22,510 nt of DNA from positions 1 to 22,510 of the forward strand of contig MNVP01000011.1 in assembly GCA_001871815.1 (NCBI GenBank), in the 5' to 3' direction. The notes under the pieces were generated by a model. That model was not told where the DNA came from and did not search any database. It saw nothing but the letters and a program-made list of their open reading frames with translations. Source of the DNA: Candidatus Omnitrophica bacterium CG1_02_40_15 (GTDB lineage: Bacteria; Omnitrophota; Gorgyraeia; Gorgyraeales; Gorgyraeaceae). Both the position numbers and the translations under genes were made by a program. Numbering within the stretch: the stretch's first letter is position 1; the number at the start of each line of letters is the position of its first letter. Positions 1 to 7,910 of this stretch are shown here, in pieces.

Positions 1-22
1 GCATGATATATAATTTTCTCAA

Positions 23-50
23 TTGTCTATGCTTAAAATATAACTATAAT
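23..50 (+). promoter_or_regulatory. Probable sigma70-type promoter for the nucleotide-sugar operon
   Basis: TTGTCT at 23-28 and a perfect TATAAT at 45-50 are separated by 16 bp, in a very AT-rich stretch upstream of ugd. The implied leader is about 75 nt and ends in GAAAGGA just before the ATG at 133. The -35 box is imperfect and AT-rich DNA gives chance matches, so this is moderate evidence. Confidence 0.5.
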
Positions 51-132
51 CTAATAATAGATAATAAAATTAGGAAAGGTTTTATATGTAATGTTTATAA
101 GTAGATTTTTGGATTTTTAAGAAAGGATTTTT

Positions 133-1422
133 ATGAATATAGCTATCATCGGCGCAGGCTATGTTGGGTTAGTGACAGGAGCGTGTTTCGCAGAGCTTGG
201 CAATAAGGTCATTTGCGTTGATAACGATCCTGAGAAAATAGCCCTTCTCAAAAAGCTCAAGATGCCTTTTTTTGAAAAAGGCCTTGATAAAATGGTTAAG
301 AAAAATGTTATCGCGGGCAGGCTGGTTTTTACAGATAGTATTGAACACGCTGTAAAGAAGTCCATTATTATTTTTATCTGCGTCGGCACTCCGCCTAAAC
401 AAAGCGGCGAGGCAGATTTATCTTATATTGAAAACGTAGCCGCCGAGATCGCTAAGAACATGCTGTCCTACCGCCTCATAATTGAAAAAAGCACAGTCCC
501 TGTTGAAACAGGCAAATGGATTGAGCATACTGTAAAGATAAATAATAAAAAAGGCATTGAGTTTGATGTAGCCTCAAACCCCGAGTTCTTAAAAGAAGGC
601 GCTGCTATATATGATTTTATGCATCCTGATAGGATTGTAATAGGCGCGGAAAGCGAAAAAGCGAAAAAGATACTCGCTAAATTATATAAACCTATAAAAG
701 CTGAAATAGTAGTCACTGACATAAAAAGCGCAGAGCTCATAAAACACGCTTCAAACTCATTTCTTGCCACAAAGATCTCTTTTATAAATTCCATTGCCAA
801 TATTTGCGAAAAGACAGGAGCTGACATAGAAAAGGTGAGCTATGGCATGGGGCTTGATAAAAGAATCGGCAGGGCGTTTTTAAAAAGCGGCATAGGATAC
901 GGCGGATTCTGTTTCCCAAAAGACATGGATGCATTTATCCATATATCGGATAAGATAGGCTATGAGTTCAGCATATTAAAATCAGTGAGATCAGTCAATG
1001 AAAACCAGAAGCAGGTTTTTCTTAAAAAGATTGAAAAGGAGCTCTGGATTATAAAGGATAAAACTATAGGCGTTCTCGGCCTTGCGTTTAAGCCAAATAC
1101 AGATGATATGCGTTTTGCCCCTTCTGTAGATATAATAAATTCTTTAACCCAGTCTGGCGCCAGGATTAGGGCCTATGATCCAAAGGCTTTTGAAAAAGCC
1201 AGGCCTTTGTTAAAAGGCGTTACATTCTGCAAAGATCCTTACGAGACAGCTAAGAATAGCGATGCGCTTTTGATATTGACAGAATGGCAGGAGTTTAAGC
1301 ATATAAATCTGAGCCGTGTGAAAAAACTATTAAGGAATCCTTTAATAATAGACGGCAGAAATATCTTTGATCCGGCTAAGATGCGTAAACTCGGCTTTAA
1401 ATACATCTCCATCGGCAGATAG
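133..1422 (+). CDS. ugd: UDP-glucose 6-dehydrogenase
   Basis: A 429-residue cytosolic enzyme that oxidises UDP-glucose twice to UDP-glucuronate with NAD+. The N-terminus shows the Rossmann motif GAGYVGLVTGACFAELG (about residues 7-23). The middle has NPEFLKEG, and the catalytic thiolate is C260 within GYGGFCFPKD. The C-terminal UDP-binding domain begins near IGVLGLAFKPNTDD. The length is normal for the family. The ATG at 133 follows GAAAGGA with a short spacer. It is the first gene of the cluster, and its product is the direct substrate for the uxs product encoded at 8988. Its catalytic-Cys site is uninterrupted, unlike the paralogue at 3902, where an intein sits exactly before the equivalent Cys. 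The TAG stop directly abuts a TTCTCGAC repeat. Confidence 0.95.
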   Translation: MNIAIIGAGYVGLVTGACFAELGNKVICVDNDPEKIALLKKLKMPFFEKGLDKMVKKNVIAGRLVFTDSIEHAVKKSIIIFICVGTPPKQSGEADLSYIENVAAEIAKNMLSYRLIIEKSTVPVETGKWIEHTVKINNKKGIEFDVASNPEFLKEGAAIYDFMHPDRIVIGAESEKAKKILAKLYKPIKAEIVVTDIKSAELIKHASNSFLATKISFINSIANICEKTGADIEKVSYGMGLDKRIGRAFLKSGIGYGGFCFPKDMDAFIHISDKIGYEFSILKSVRSVNENQKQVFLKKIEKELWIIKDKTIGVLGLAFKPNTDDMRFAPSVDIINSLTQSGARIRAYDPKAFEKARPLLKGVTFCKDPYETAKNSDALLILTEWQEFKHINLSRVKKLLRNPLIIDGRNIFDPAKMRKLGFKYISIGR

Positions 1423-1540
1423 TTCTCGACTGGGCGGCCGGATTTAGCCGTAATGTCCGCTCGAACAACATGTCCCGAGCGAAGTCGAGGGATATTCTTC
1501 GAGCGGTCATGAAAGCGTATAAAGGGAGCAGAGTCGAGAA
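1423..1540. repeat. TTCTCGAC/GTCGAGAA palindromic element, copy 1 (ugd / rfbC-like junction)
   Basis: The element begins TTCTCGACTGGGC right after the ugd TAG stop and ends AGAGTCGAGAA, so its tips form an inverted repeat. An inner inverted repeat pairs CCGCTCGAA with TTCGAGCGG. Its centre carries a core (CATGTCCCGAGC...GTCGAGGGA) that reappears in other copies, sometimes inverted. No reading frame or T-tract is visible. It fills nearly the whole gap between the two genes. Confidence 0.85.
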
Positions 1541-1552
1541 GTAAAAGGGCGT

Positions 1553-1999
1553 ATGATAAAAGGAGTTGAAGTAAAAAAATTGAAGATTATCCCGGATGGC
1601 CGCGGCAGGCTAATGGAAATACTCCGCTCTGATGAGCCTATTTTCCAGAAATTCGGCCAGGTGTATATGACTACGGCGTATCATGGTGTAGCTAAGGCCT
1701 GGCATTATCATAAACTGCAGGATGATTATTTTACCTGTATATCAGGCGTGATGCGCCTGGCTTTATACGACAGCAGGGAGGGTTCGCCTACACATAAGGA
1801 AATAAATGATTTTGTCATTTCTCTTGATAACCCAATACTTGTTAAAATACCAAAACTTGTATACCATGGTTTTAAATGCGTAAGCGATATAGAAGCAATA
1901 GTTATTAATGTCCCTACTATGGCTTATAATTATAAAACACCGGATGAATACCGGATGGATGCATTTGACAATAATATCCCGTATGACTGGAATAAATAG
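1553..1999 (+). CDS. dTDP-4-dehydrorhamnose 3,5-epimerase-like cupin
   Basis: A 148-residue protein of the RmlC/RfbC cupin family, which epimerises C3 and C5 of dTDP-4-keto-6-deoxyglucose. WHYHKLQDDYF (residues 50-60) matches the RmlC segment that carries the catalytic His. SGVMRLALYDSREGSPT (64-80) and IPKLVYHGF (99-107) match the next two conserved blocks, and it ends in a YDW tail. At 148 residues it is shorter than classical RmlC (about 180), so it belongs to the short branch. Exact specificity is open, including 3-epimerase only or another keto-sugar. The ATG at 1553 follows AAAAGGG. It sits just before rfbA and rfbB, which supports a dTDP-sugar role. The TAG stop abuts another TTCTCGAC repeat. 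Confidence 0.8.
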   Translation: MIKGVEVKKLKIIPDGRGRLMEILRSDEPIFQKFGQVYMTTAYHGVAKAWHYHKLQDDYFTCISGVMRLALYDSREGSPTHKEINDFVISLDNPILVKIPKLVYHGFKCVSDIEAIVINVPTMAYNYKTPDEYRMDAFDNNIPYDWNK

Positions 2000-2091
2000 T
2001 TCTCGACAAGCTCGAACAACATGTCCCGAGCGAAGTCGAGGGATATTCTTCGAGCGGCCGTGAAAGCAGGATACGATAGCAGAGTCGAGAA
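2000..2091. repeat. TTCTCGAC/GTCGAGAA palindromic element, copy 2 (rfbC-like / rfbA junction)
   Basis: This 92-bp copy starts immediately after the TAG stop at 1997-1999 and ends AGAGTCGAGAA. It carries the same core as copy 1 (ACATGTCCCGAGCGAAGTCG) and the TTCGAGCGG inner arm. It lacks much of the left half (the TGGGC segment), so the family varies internally while both tips are kept. Confidence 0.85.
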
Positions 2092-2112
2092 GAAAGACAA
2101 AGAGGGCACATT

Positions 2113-2865
2113 ATGAAAGGCGTAATATTAGCAGGAGGCTTAGGCAAGCGGCTTGAGCCATTGACAAGGATAACAAATAAACATCTTTTGCCAGTATATG
2201 GTAAGCCGATGATTTATTATCCAATAGAGGCCCTAGTGGAAGCAGGCATAAAAGATATTTTGATAGTTACTGGCGGCAATCATGCAGGCGAGTTTCTGCG
2301 GCTTCTAGGCAATGGCTCTGAATTCGGGCTTAAGGCCATCAATTACACCTATCAGAAAGGCGAAGGCGGCATAGCAGAAGCGCTCAGGCTTGCCCGGTAT
2401 TTCGCAGACAATGATAAAATCGTAGTAATATTGGGCGATAATTTAATAGAAAAGTCCATTAAGCGTTACGTGGATGATTTCTCCAAACAGCCGAAAGGCG
2501 CCAAGATACTTCTTAAAAAAGTTAATGACCCGGAAAGATTCGGCGTTGCTGAAATAAAAGGCAGCCAGATTGTAAAAATTATAGAAAAGCCCAAGCGCCC
2601 TAAATCAAAATACGCTGTTACGGGCATCTACATGTATGATAAAAAGGTTTTTGATATAATCAAAACCTTAAAGCCTTCCAATAGAGGCGAGCTTGAAATC
2701 ACAGACGTGAATAACGAGTACATAAAACGCAGACAGATGACATTTAGCGTTCTGGATGGCTGGTGGTCGGATTGCGGTACGTACGAAGCGCTCTTGCGCG
2801 CTAATAACTTAGTGGCAAGGATAGAGGCGTCATTGCGAGGCCGTAGGCCGAAGCAATCTCGATAG
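2113..2865 (+). CDS. rfbA: Glucose-1-phosphate thymidylyltransferase
   Basis: A 250-residue nucleotidyltransferase that makes dTDP-glucose from dTTP and glucose-1-phosphate, the first step of the dTDP-deoxysugar route. It has the nucleotide-binding signature LAGGLGKRLEPLT (residues 6-18), catalytic-loop K23 before HLLPVYGKPMIYYP, the metal-binding aspartate D109 in VILGDNLIE, and a later EKP block. It is the short form, lacking the C-terminal extension of the classical enzyme of about 290 residues. The ATG follows AGAGGG at 2101-2106. The last 11 residues (SLRGRRPKQSR) and the region of the stop are encoded by an intruding GAAGCAATCTC-type repeat, so the native C-terminus was probably different. 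rfbB follows 30 bp later. Confidence 0.92.
   Translation: MKGVILAGGLGKRLEPLTRITNKHLLPVYGKPMIYYPIEALVEAGIKDILIVTGGNHAGEFLRLLGNGSEFGLKAINYTYQKGEGGIAEALRLARYFADNDKIVVILGDNLIEKSIKRYVDDFSKQPKGAKILLKKVNDPERFGVAEIKGSQIVKIIEKPKRPKSKYAVTGIYMYDKKVFDIIKTLKPSNRGELEITDVNNEYIKRRQMTFSVLDGWWSDCGTYEALLRANNLVARIEASLRGRRPKQSR
2829..2860. repeat. GTCATTGCGAGG...GAAGCAATCTC repeat overlapping the rfbA 3' end
   Basis: This stretch reads GTCATTGCGAGG, then GCCGTAGGCC, then GAAGCAATCTC. It is a short dispersed repeat with relatives at 11535-11570 and, degenerate, at 19417-19438. Here it lies inside the rfbA frame and supplies its last codons. Confidence 0.7.
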
Positions 2866-2895
2866 ATTACTTGCAAGACATATTTTAATTAAACT

Positions 2896-3855
2896 ATGAA
2901 GATATTAGTTACTGGCGGATGCGGGTTTATAGGTTCTAATTTTATAAGGCACATACTTAAGAAATACCCTGCCTATAAAATTGTGAATTTGGATAAACTT
3001 ACATACTGCGGAAATCCGGATAATTTAAGAGATATAGAAAGCGATAAGCGCTACACTTTTATTAAAGGCGATATCTGCGATAAGAAAGCTGTAGAAAGTG
3101 CTATAAAATCCTGTGACGCAGTAATTAATTTCGCGGCTGAGAGTCACGTAGACCGTTCTATAGAAGACGCGTCAGCTTTTATCCGCACCAATATCCACGG
3201 CGTCTATACGCTTTTAGAAGCGTCTAAAAAACATAAAATTAAAAGATTTATTCAGATCTCAACTGACGAGACGTACGGCAGTATCAGAAAAGGCTCTTTT
3301 AAAGAAACCAGTCTTCTTCACCCGAATAGCCCGTATTCAGCGGCAAAAGCAGGAGGAGACCATCTGGTATTGGCGTATTATACCACATTTAAACTTCCTG
3401 TTATTGTAACCCGCTCGAGCAATAACTTTGGGCCATACCAGTATCCTGAAAAGGTTATACCGCTTTTTATCACAAACCTTTTGGAAAATAAAAAAGTCCC
3501 GCTTTATGGCGATGGCCTTAATGTCCGCGACTGGCTATATGTCATTGATAATTGCAGCGCTATAAGCCTGGCCCTGCATAAAGGCAAAATCGGAGAGATA
3601 TATAATATAGGCGGAAGTTTTGAAATCTCAAATATAGAGCTCACAAAGATTATGTTGAAACTTATAGGCAAAACCGATAAAATAATTTGTTATGTGCCTG
3701 ATAGGCTGGGCCATGACAGGCGCTATTCATTGGATTCAACAAAGATTAAAAAATTAGGCTGGCAGCCGTCCAAAAACTTTAACACAGCCATAAAAGAAAC
3801 AATAAACTGGTATAAGGCCAATACCACCTGGTGGCAAAAACTTAAAACAACTTGA
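2896..3855 (+). CDS. rfbB: dTDP-glucose 4,6-dehydratase
   Basis: A 319-residue extended short-chain dehydrogenase that converts dTDP-glucose to dTDP-4-keto-6-deoxyglucose. The NAD-binding motif GGCGFIGSNF is at the N-terminus. The dehydratase-specific T123-D124-E125 is in STDETYGS, and the Y147-x3-K151 pair is in SPYSAAKAGGDH. NNFGPYQYPEKVIPLFI and GDGLNVRDWLYV are typical substrate-loop segments. It is slightly short (usual about 330-350). No clear Shine-Dalgarno precedes the ATG, so translation may be coupled to rfbA. The final codons and the TGA stop lie in the left arm of a palindromic repeat (3845-3887). The rhamnose-forming reductase rfbD is not in the window. Confidence 0.94.
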   Translation: MKILVTGGCGFIGSNFIRHILKKYPAYKIVNLDKLTYCGNPDNLRDIESDKRYTFIKGDICDKKAVESAIKSCDAVINFAAESHVDRSIEDASAFIRTNIHGVYTLLEASKKHKIKRFIQISTDETYGSIRKGSFKETSLLHPNSPYSAAKAGGDHLVLAYYTTFKLPVIVTRSSNNFGPYQYPEKVIPLFITNLLENKKVPLYGDGLNVRDWLYVIDNCSAISLALHKGKIGEIYNIGGSFEISNIELTKIMLKLIGKTDKIICYVPDRLGHDRRYSLDSTKIKKLGWQPSKNFNTAIKETINWYKANTTWWQKLKTT

Positions 3856-3887
3856 CACTCTAACAATGTTAAAGTGTCAAGTTGTTT
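3845..3887. repeat. AACAACTTGACA-type palindrome, copy 1 (rfbB stop / wbpA leader)
   Basis: Two 21-bp arms (3845-3865 and 3867-3887) flank a central A, with one mismatch. The left arm reads AAACAACTTGACACTCTAACA. It contains the rfbB stop codon TGA and ends 7 bp before the Shine-Dalgarno of the next gene. No T-tract follows beyond the TTT of the arm, so it is better read as a repeat than as a terminator. Relatives lie at 11731-11772 and 14752-14792. Confidence 0.9.
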
Positions 3888-3901
3888 GGGATTAGGAAGA
3901 G

Positions 3902-6661
3902 ATGTTTAGCGAATTAAAGTCTAAAATACAATCTAAAAAGGCGAATATCGGGATAATCGGACAGGGGTATGTGGGGCTTCCCCTGGCAGTAGAGTTCGCG
4001 AAAGCCGGATTTAAAGTAATAGGCTTTGACACCAACGATAAAAAGGTCTCGAGCATCAATAAAGGTATTTCTTATATCATGGATGTGCCTTCAGAGGATG
4101 TAAAATCTCTTATAGCTTCTGGTAAATTAAAAGCCGCCACTGATACTAAGCTTTTAAATAAGATGGACGTTATTATCATTTGTGTGCCTACGCCGCTGCG
4201 TAAGACCAAGGAACCTGATATATCCTACATACTTTCAGCAAGCGACGCTATAGCCAATAATAAGAAAAAAGGCCAGCTCGTAATCCTGGAAAGCACCACG
4301 TATCCCGGCACTACAGAAGAAATTATACTTCCTAAACTTAATGGAGATGGATTAAAGGTAGGCAAAGATTTTTTCCTCGCATTTTCTCCTGAGAGAGTGG
4401 ATCCAGGTAACCCGAAATATAAAACAAGAGATATTACTAAAATCGTAGGCGGCGTTACCGCTGAATGTACAGAGCTAGCCCGGCTATTATATTCCCAGGC
4501 AATAAAAGATGTCGTCTCTGTTTCTTCCACACGTTCCGCGGAAATGGTAAAACTCCTTGAGAATACCTTTCGCAGCGTCAATATCGCCATGGTCAATGAA
4601 CTTGCTCTCATGTGCCATAAAATGAACCTTGATGTCTGGGAGATTATCAATGCTGCCAAGACAAAACCTTTTGGCTTTATGCCATTTTACCCAGGACCAG
4701 GCATAGGCGGACACTGTTTAAGTGAAAAAGAGTATATTTTGATAAAAAATAATGACACTGTCAAACTTACTACGATAGGGGATATTTTTGCAGAATTAAA
4801 AAAGATTCCGGAAATAAAAAAGATGTATTATAAAAACGTTCTTTTTCTACTTCCGGAAAATCTGTTTACTTTATCATTCAACCCTACTATCCGAAAAATG
4901 TCTTTTAAAAAGGTAAGATGCCTTACTGAACGTAAATACACAGGCGCCTCTTTGGAAATTAAGACTATAGACGGAAGACATATTAAAATTACAGACAGAC
5001 ACCCTCTTTTTATCCAAAATGGAAAATTAGCCGTAAAACTCGCCAAGGATATAAAAATTGGCGAAGAAATGCCATTGATGAATGATTTTCCAGAAGCTGA
5101 TATAGGTGCAGGTATAAAGATTAATCTTATCGAATATCTGCTAAATAGTGATAATCCTATAAAGAGCAAGATACGGGTAGAGCCTAGGGATTTCCTATGG
5201 AAAGATTATAGAGATTTTATTACGCCTCTAGCAAAAGACAAATATGAATACTACAGCGATTATTATAGATATAACCAGATTCCGATTTCTCTTTATGTTC
5301 AAATAAAAGATAAGTTAAGAGATATGGATTCAAACAGGTTGTATTTATGCACAGGCAGAGGGCCTTCTCAGGTAAGATCCCCGGCATCTATTTTAATAGA
5401 CGAGGATTTCTGCAGGCTCATAGGTTATTATTTAAGCGAAAGATGCTTAACCGTAAATAGATCTCTAAGAACTAGGTTCTCATTTAATAGAGATGAGAAA
5501 GAATATATAAGCGATGTAGAGAATACTTTAAATAAATTAGGGCTTCGTTACTCTGAATATCATTCCAAAAGATGGCATACAAATTGTATAAAGGCCTCTT
5601 CAGATATTTTTGGCATTTTAATAAGAGATATTTTAGAATGCGGGATTAACTCAAAATCTATGAGAATACCTGATGCCTTTTTAGGTTTTCCCGCTAATTA
5701 TAGAAGAAATCTTTTAGCAGGTTTATTAAGAGGCGATGGCGGCGTAGACTATAAATGTGGAAAAATGAGTTACAGGAAGAATAATAGAATTTATAAGCAT
5801 AATTCTAATTCGCTAAACGTTAATTATTTTTCTTGTAGCCCTATACTTTTTCATCAAGTGGTTTTTCTTTTACAGAGCCTTGGTATAATGCCTACTTTTA
5901 AAGCTCGAGAGGGCCTTATTAATATCTCAGGCCTGGAAAATATAATGAAACTAAGAGGGCTATTAGCTGGCAAAAAGGATGAAAAAATAGATTTATATAT
6001 TAAAAATAAAATCAGGGCTCCGAAGAGCAAGATATTTAAAAGTTATGACGGCTTTGTAACTTCAAGGATAAAGAGTATAGACAGGATAAATCTCAAGAAG
6101 GTTTATTCGCTTGAAGTGGAGGATACTAATACGTTTGTTTCTTCTTACGGGATAATCTCTCATAATTGCATTCCTCTTGACCCATTATATCTTTCTTGGA
6201 AGGCGAGGCAGCATGGGTTTGAGGCGAGGTTTATTGAGCTTGCGGACGAGATAAATTCCTTTATGCCGCATTATGTAGTTGATAAGATAACCAATATATT
6301 AAACGAGAAGAAAAAGCCCCTGAAAGGATCGAATATTCTAATAATAGGCATAACATATAAAAAAGACATAAATGACATCAGGGAATCGCCGGCGCTTGAA
6401 ATAATAGATTCCCTTATCAAAAAAGACGCTTATGTCCATTGCTATGACCCGCTTGTATCTGGCTTTGAATTAGACGGCGGGAAAAAAATCACCACAGTTA
6501 AGCTTACTAAAGATATTATTTCTTCAAGCGACCTTGTGGTAATTATTACAGATCACTCTGATGTTGATTATAAATTGATAGTGGACAGCGCAAAACTCAT
6601 TTTCGATACGCGCAATGTGTTAAAAGATTTTAAGAATAGTAAAAATATAGTAAAATTATAG
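3902..6661 (+). CDS. wbpA: UDP-N-acetyl-hexosamine 6-dehydrogenase precursor with intein
   Basis: A 919-residue precursor. The joined exteins (residues 1-271 and 756-919, total 435) form a WbpA/WecC-type dehydrogenase that oxidises UDP-GlcNAc or a related UDP-HexNAc to the uronate with NAD+. Visible blocks are GIIGQGYVGLPLAVEFAKAG, CVPTPL, ESTTYPGTTEE, SPERVDPGN, KLLENTFRSVNIAMVNELA, and FYPGPGIGGH joined to CIPLDPLYLSWKA. The catalytic cysteine is C756 in the precursor and C272 after splicing; it is also the intein +1 residue. The enzyme therefore cannot have its active site without splicing. The ATG at 3902 follows AGGAAG. The 4-epimerase encoded next suggests a GlcNAcA/GalNAcA route. Which HexNAc epimer is the substrate cannot be told here. 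Confidence 0.93.
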   Translation: MFSELKSKIQSKKANIGIIGQGYVGLPLAVEFAKAGFKVIGFDTNDKKVSSINKGISYIMDVPSEDVKSLIASGKLKAATDTKLLNKMDVIIICVPTPLRKTKEPDISYILSASDAIANNKKKGQLVILESTTYPGTTEEIILPKLNGDGLKVGKDFFLAFSPERVDPGNPKYKTRDITKIVGGVTAECTELARLLYSQAIKDVVSVSSTRSAEMVKLLENTFRSVNIAMVNELALMCHKMNLDVWEIINAAKTKPFGFMPFYPGPGIGGHCLSEKEYILIKNNDTVKLTTIGDIFAELKKIPEIKKMYYKNVLFLLPENLFTLSFNPTIRKMSFKKVRCLTERKYTGASLEIKTIDGRHIKITDRHPLFIQNGKLAVKLAKDIKIGEEMPLMNDFPEADIGAGIKINLIEYLLNSDNPIKSKIRVEPRDFLWKDYRDFITPLAKDKYEYYSDYYRYNQIPISLYVQIKDKLRDMDSNRLYLCTGRGPSQVRSPASILIDEDFCRLIGYYLSERCLTVNRSLRTRFSFNRDEKEYISDVENTLNKLGLRYSEYHSKRWHTNCIKASSDIFGILIRDILECGINSKSMRIPDAFLGFPANYRRNLLAGLLRGDGGVDYKCGKMSYRKNNRIYKHNSNSLNVNYFSCSPILFHQVVFLLQSLGIMPTFKAREGLINISGLENIMKLRGLLAGKKDEKIDLYIKNKIRAPKSKIFKSYDGFVTSRIKSIDRINLKKVYSLEVEDTNTFVSSYGIISHNCIPLDPLYLSWKARQHGFEARFIELADEINSFMPHYVVDKITNILNEKKKPLKGSNILIIGITYKKDINDIRESPALEIIDSLIKKDAYVHCYDPLVSGFELDGGKKITTVKLTKDIISSSDLVVIITDHSDVDYKLIVDSAKLIFDTRNVLKDFKNSKNIVKL
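4715..6166 (+). mobile_element. Intein with LAGLIDADG homing endonuclease in wbpA
   Basis: A 484-residue intein (precursor residues 272-755). It starts with C272 (block A, CLSEKEYILI). Block B is GRHIKITDRHPLF with T364 and H367. Block F is VYSLEVEDTNTFVSS from V734. It ends H754-N755 followed by Cys+1, so all residues for class 1 splicing are present. Between blocks lie two LAGLIDADG motifs, LIGYYLSER (506-514, acidic E513) and LLAGLLRGDGG (604-614, acidic D612). Both catalytic acids are retained, so the endonuclease may be active. The first motif ends in R instead of the usual G. The insertion point lies in the most conserved codons of the host gene (GGH/CIP), as is usual for inteins. Confidence 0.95.
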
Positions 6662-6824
6662 TTCTCGACTGGGCTTACATGCGTAGACGCCATGTCTGCT
6701 CGAACAGTATTGCGAGGCAGCTATATTCTTCGATGTGTCCGCTCGAACACTATCCCTCGACAAGCTCGGGGCATGTTATTCTTCGAGCGGTCACGAGAGC
6801 GAAACATGATAGTGGAGTCGAGAA
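6662..6824. repeat. TTCTCGAC/GTCGAGAA palindromic element, copy 3 (wbpA / epimerase junction)
   Basis: At 163 bp this is the longest copy. It starts TTCTCGACTGGGCTTACATG directly after the wbpA TAG stop and ends GGAGTCGAGAA. It contains two TTCTTCGA stretches and the core in inverted orientation (CCCTCGACAAGCTCGGGGCA) relative to copies 1 and 2. It looks like a nested or partly duplicated element. A frame through it exists but is built from repeat sequence and is not a gene. Confidence 0.85.
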
Positions 6825-6838
6825 GTTAAAGGAGAATC

Positions 6839-7771
6839 ATGAAATTTTTAGTTACAGGCGGGGCTGGTTTTATAGGTTCGCACATAGTTGATGCGCTTGT
6901 AGCTAATGGCGACAAGGTCAATGTCCTGGATGATTTTAGTTCCGGCAGGATGGAAAACCTGCAGGGAGTTTTGAATAAAATAGAGCTTATAAAAGGCGAT
7001 ATTAGAAGCAAGGAGCTTGTCGCTAAAGCAGTTGAGGGCGTAGATTATATCCTTCACCAGGCAGCGCTTAGAAGTGTCCCAAAGTCTCTTGCAAATCCTG
7101 AACTTTATAACGATGTCAATATTAACGGCACTTTAAATATTCTTACAGCCGCAAGGGACGCTAAGGTAAAGCGCGTAGTCATCGCCTCTTCCAGTTCTAT
7201 CTATGGAGACATAGATAAGCTTCCCGAAAGAGAAGATTTTTTACCACAGCTCATATCTCCGTATGGCCTTACCAAGCTCGCAGCTGAATATTATTCCAGG
7301 ATATTTTCCAAGATCTATGGCCTTGAAACAGTAAATCTGAGATATTTCAATGTCTTTGGCCCGCGCCAGTCTCTCGAAAACGAATATGCTGTAGTTATCC
7401 CTAAATTTGTAACCTGCATACTTAAGGATGCCCCTCCGCCTATACATGGCGATGGCAGGCAAACCCGCGATTTTACTTATGTGGCCAATGTTGTCCAGGC
7501 AAATATTAAATCAGCTGCTGCTCCAGGTATAAAATGCGAAGTTTTTAATGTTGCCTGCGGCAAAGCCTATAGCGTCCTTGATATAGTAAAATATGTAAAT
7601 AAAATTCTTGGTAAAAACATTTTGCCAAAATTCGGCCCTATAAGAGCAGGCGACGCCTTACATACGCTTGCGGATATTTCCAGGGCTCAAAAACTAATCG
7701 GTTTTAAACCTGAAATAGGATTTGAAGAAGGATTGAAAAAAACCATAGAATACTTTAGTAAACTAAAGTAG
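6839..7771 (+). CDS. NAD-dependent UDP-sugar 4-epimerase (WbpP/TviC/GalE-like)
   Basis: A 310-residue extended short-chain dehydrogenase. GGAGFIGSH (residues 7-15) binds NAD. ASSSSIYGD (from A116) and SPYGLTKLAAEYY, with Y142 and K146, form the active site. ALRSVPKSLANP, LRYFNVFGPRQ and GDGRQTRDFTYVANVVQAN are the blocks seen in UDP-GlcNAc(A) 4-epimerases such as WbpP and TviC. The likely reaction is C4 inversion of a UDP-HexNAc or its uronate, which fits the adjacent dehydrogenase as in Vi-antigen-type loci. Plain GalE activity cannot be excluded from sequence alone. The ATG at 6839 has AAAGGAGA upstream. The TAG stop abuts the next repeat. Confidence 0.88.
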   Translation: MKFLVTGGAGFIGSHIVDALVANGDKVNVLDDFSSGRMENLQGVLNKIELIKGDIRSKELVAKAVEGVDYILHQAALRSVPKSLANPELYNDVNINGTLNILTAARDAKVKRVVIASSSSIYGDIDKLPEREDFLPQLISPYGLTKLAAEYYSRIFSKIYGLETVNLRYFNVFGPRQSLENEYAVVIPKFVTCILKDAPPPIHGDGRQTRDFTYVANVVQANIKSAAAPGIKCEVFNVACGKAYSVLDIVKYVNKILGKNILPKFGPIRAGDALHTLADISRAQKLIGFKPEIGFEEGLKKTIEYFSKLK

Positions 7772-7891
7772 TTCTCGACTGGGCTTTCATGTATAGGAAC
7801 TGTGTCCGCTCGAACAGTATCCCTCGACAAGCTCGGGACATGTTATTCTTCGAGCGGTCGCGAAAGCATAAAACGGTAGCAGAGTCGAGAA
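7772..7891. repeat. TTCTCGAC/GTCGAGAA palindromic element, copy 4 (epimerase / gmd junction)
   Basis: This 120-bp copy starts TTCTCGACTGGGCTTTCATG right after the TAG stop and ends AGAGTCGAGAA. It has inner arms CCGCTCGAA and TTCGAGCGG, and the core in the inverted orientation (CCCTCGACAAGCTCGGGACA). It is the cleanest full-length copy. Confidence 0.87.
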
Positions 7892-7910
7892 GTTAAGCAA
7901 AGGATAAACA

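Noticed and set aside
6679..6891. An open frame of 70 codons at the start of the epimerase gene
   Set aside because: It is made of TTCTCGAC-repeat sequence plus an out-of-frame reading of the epimerase start; its protein has no gene-like features.
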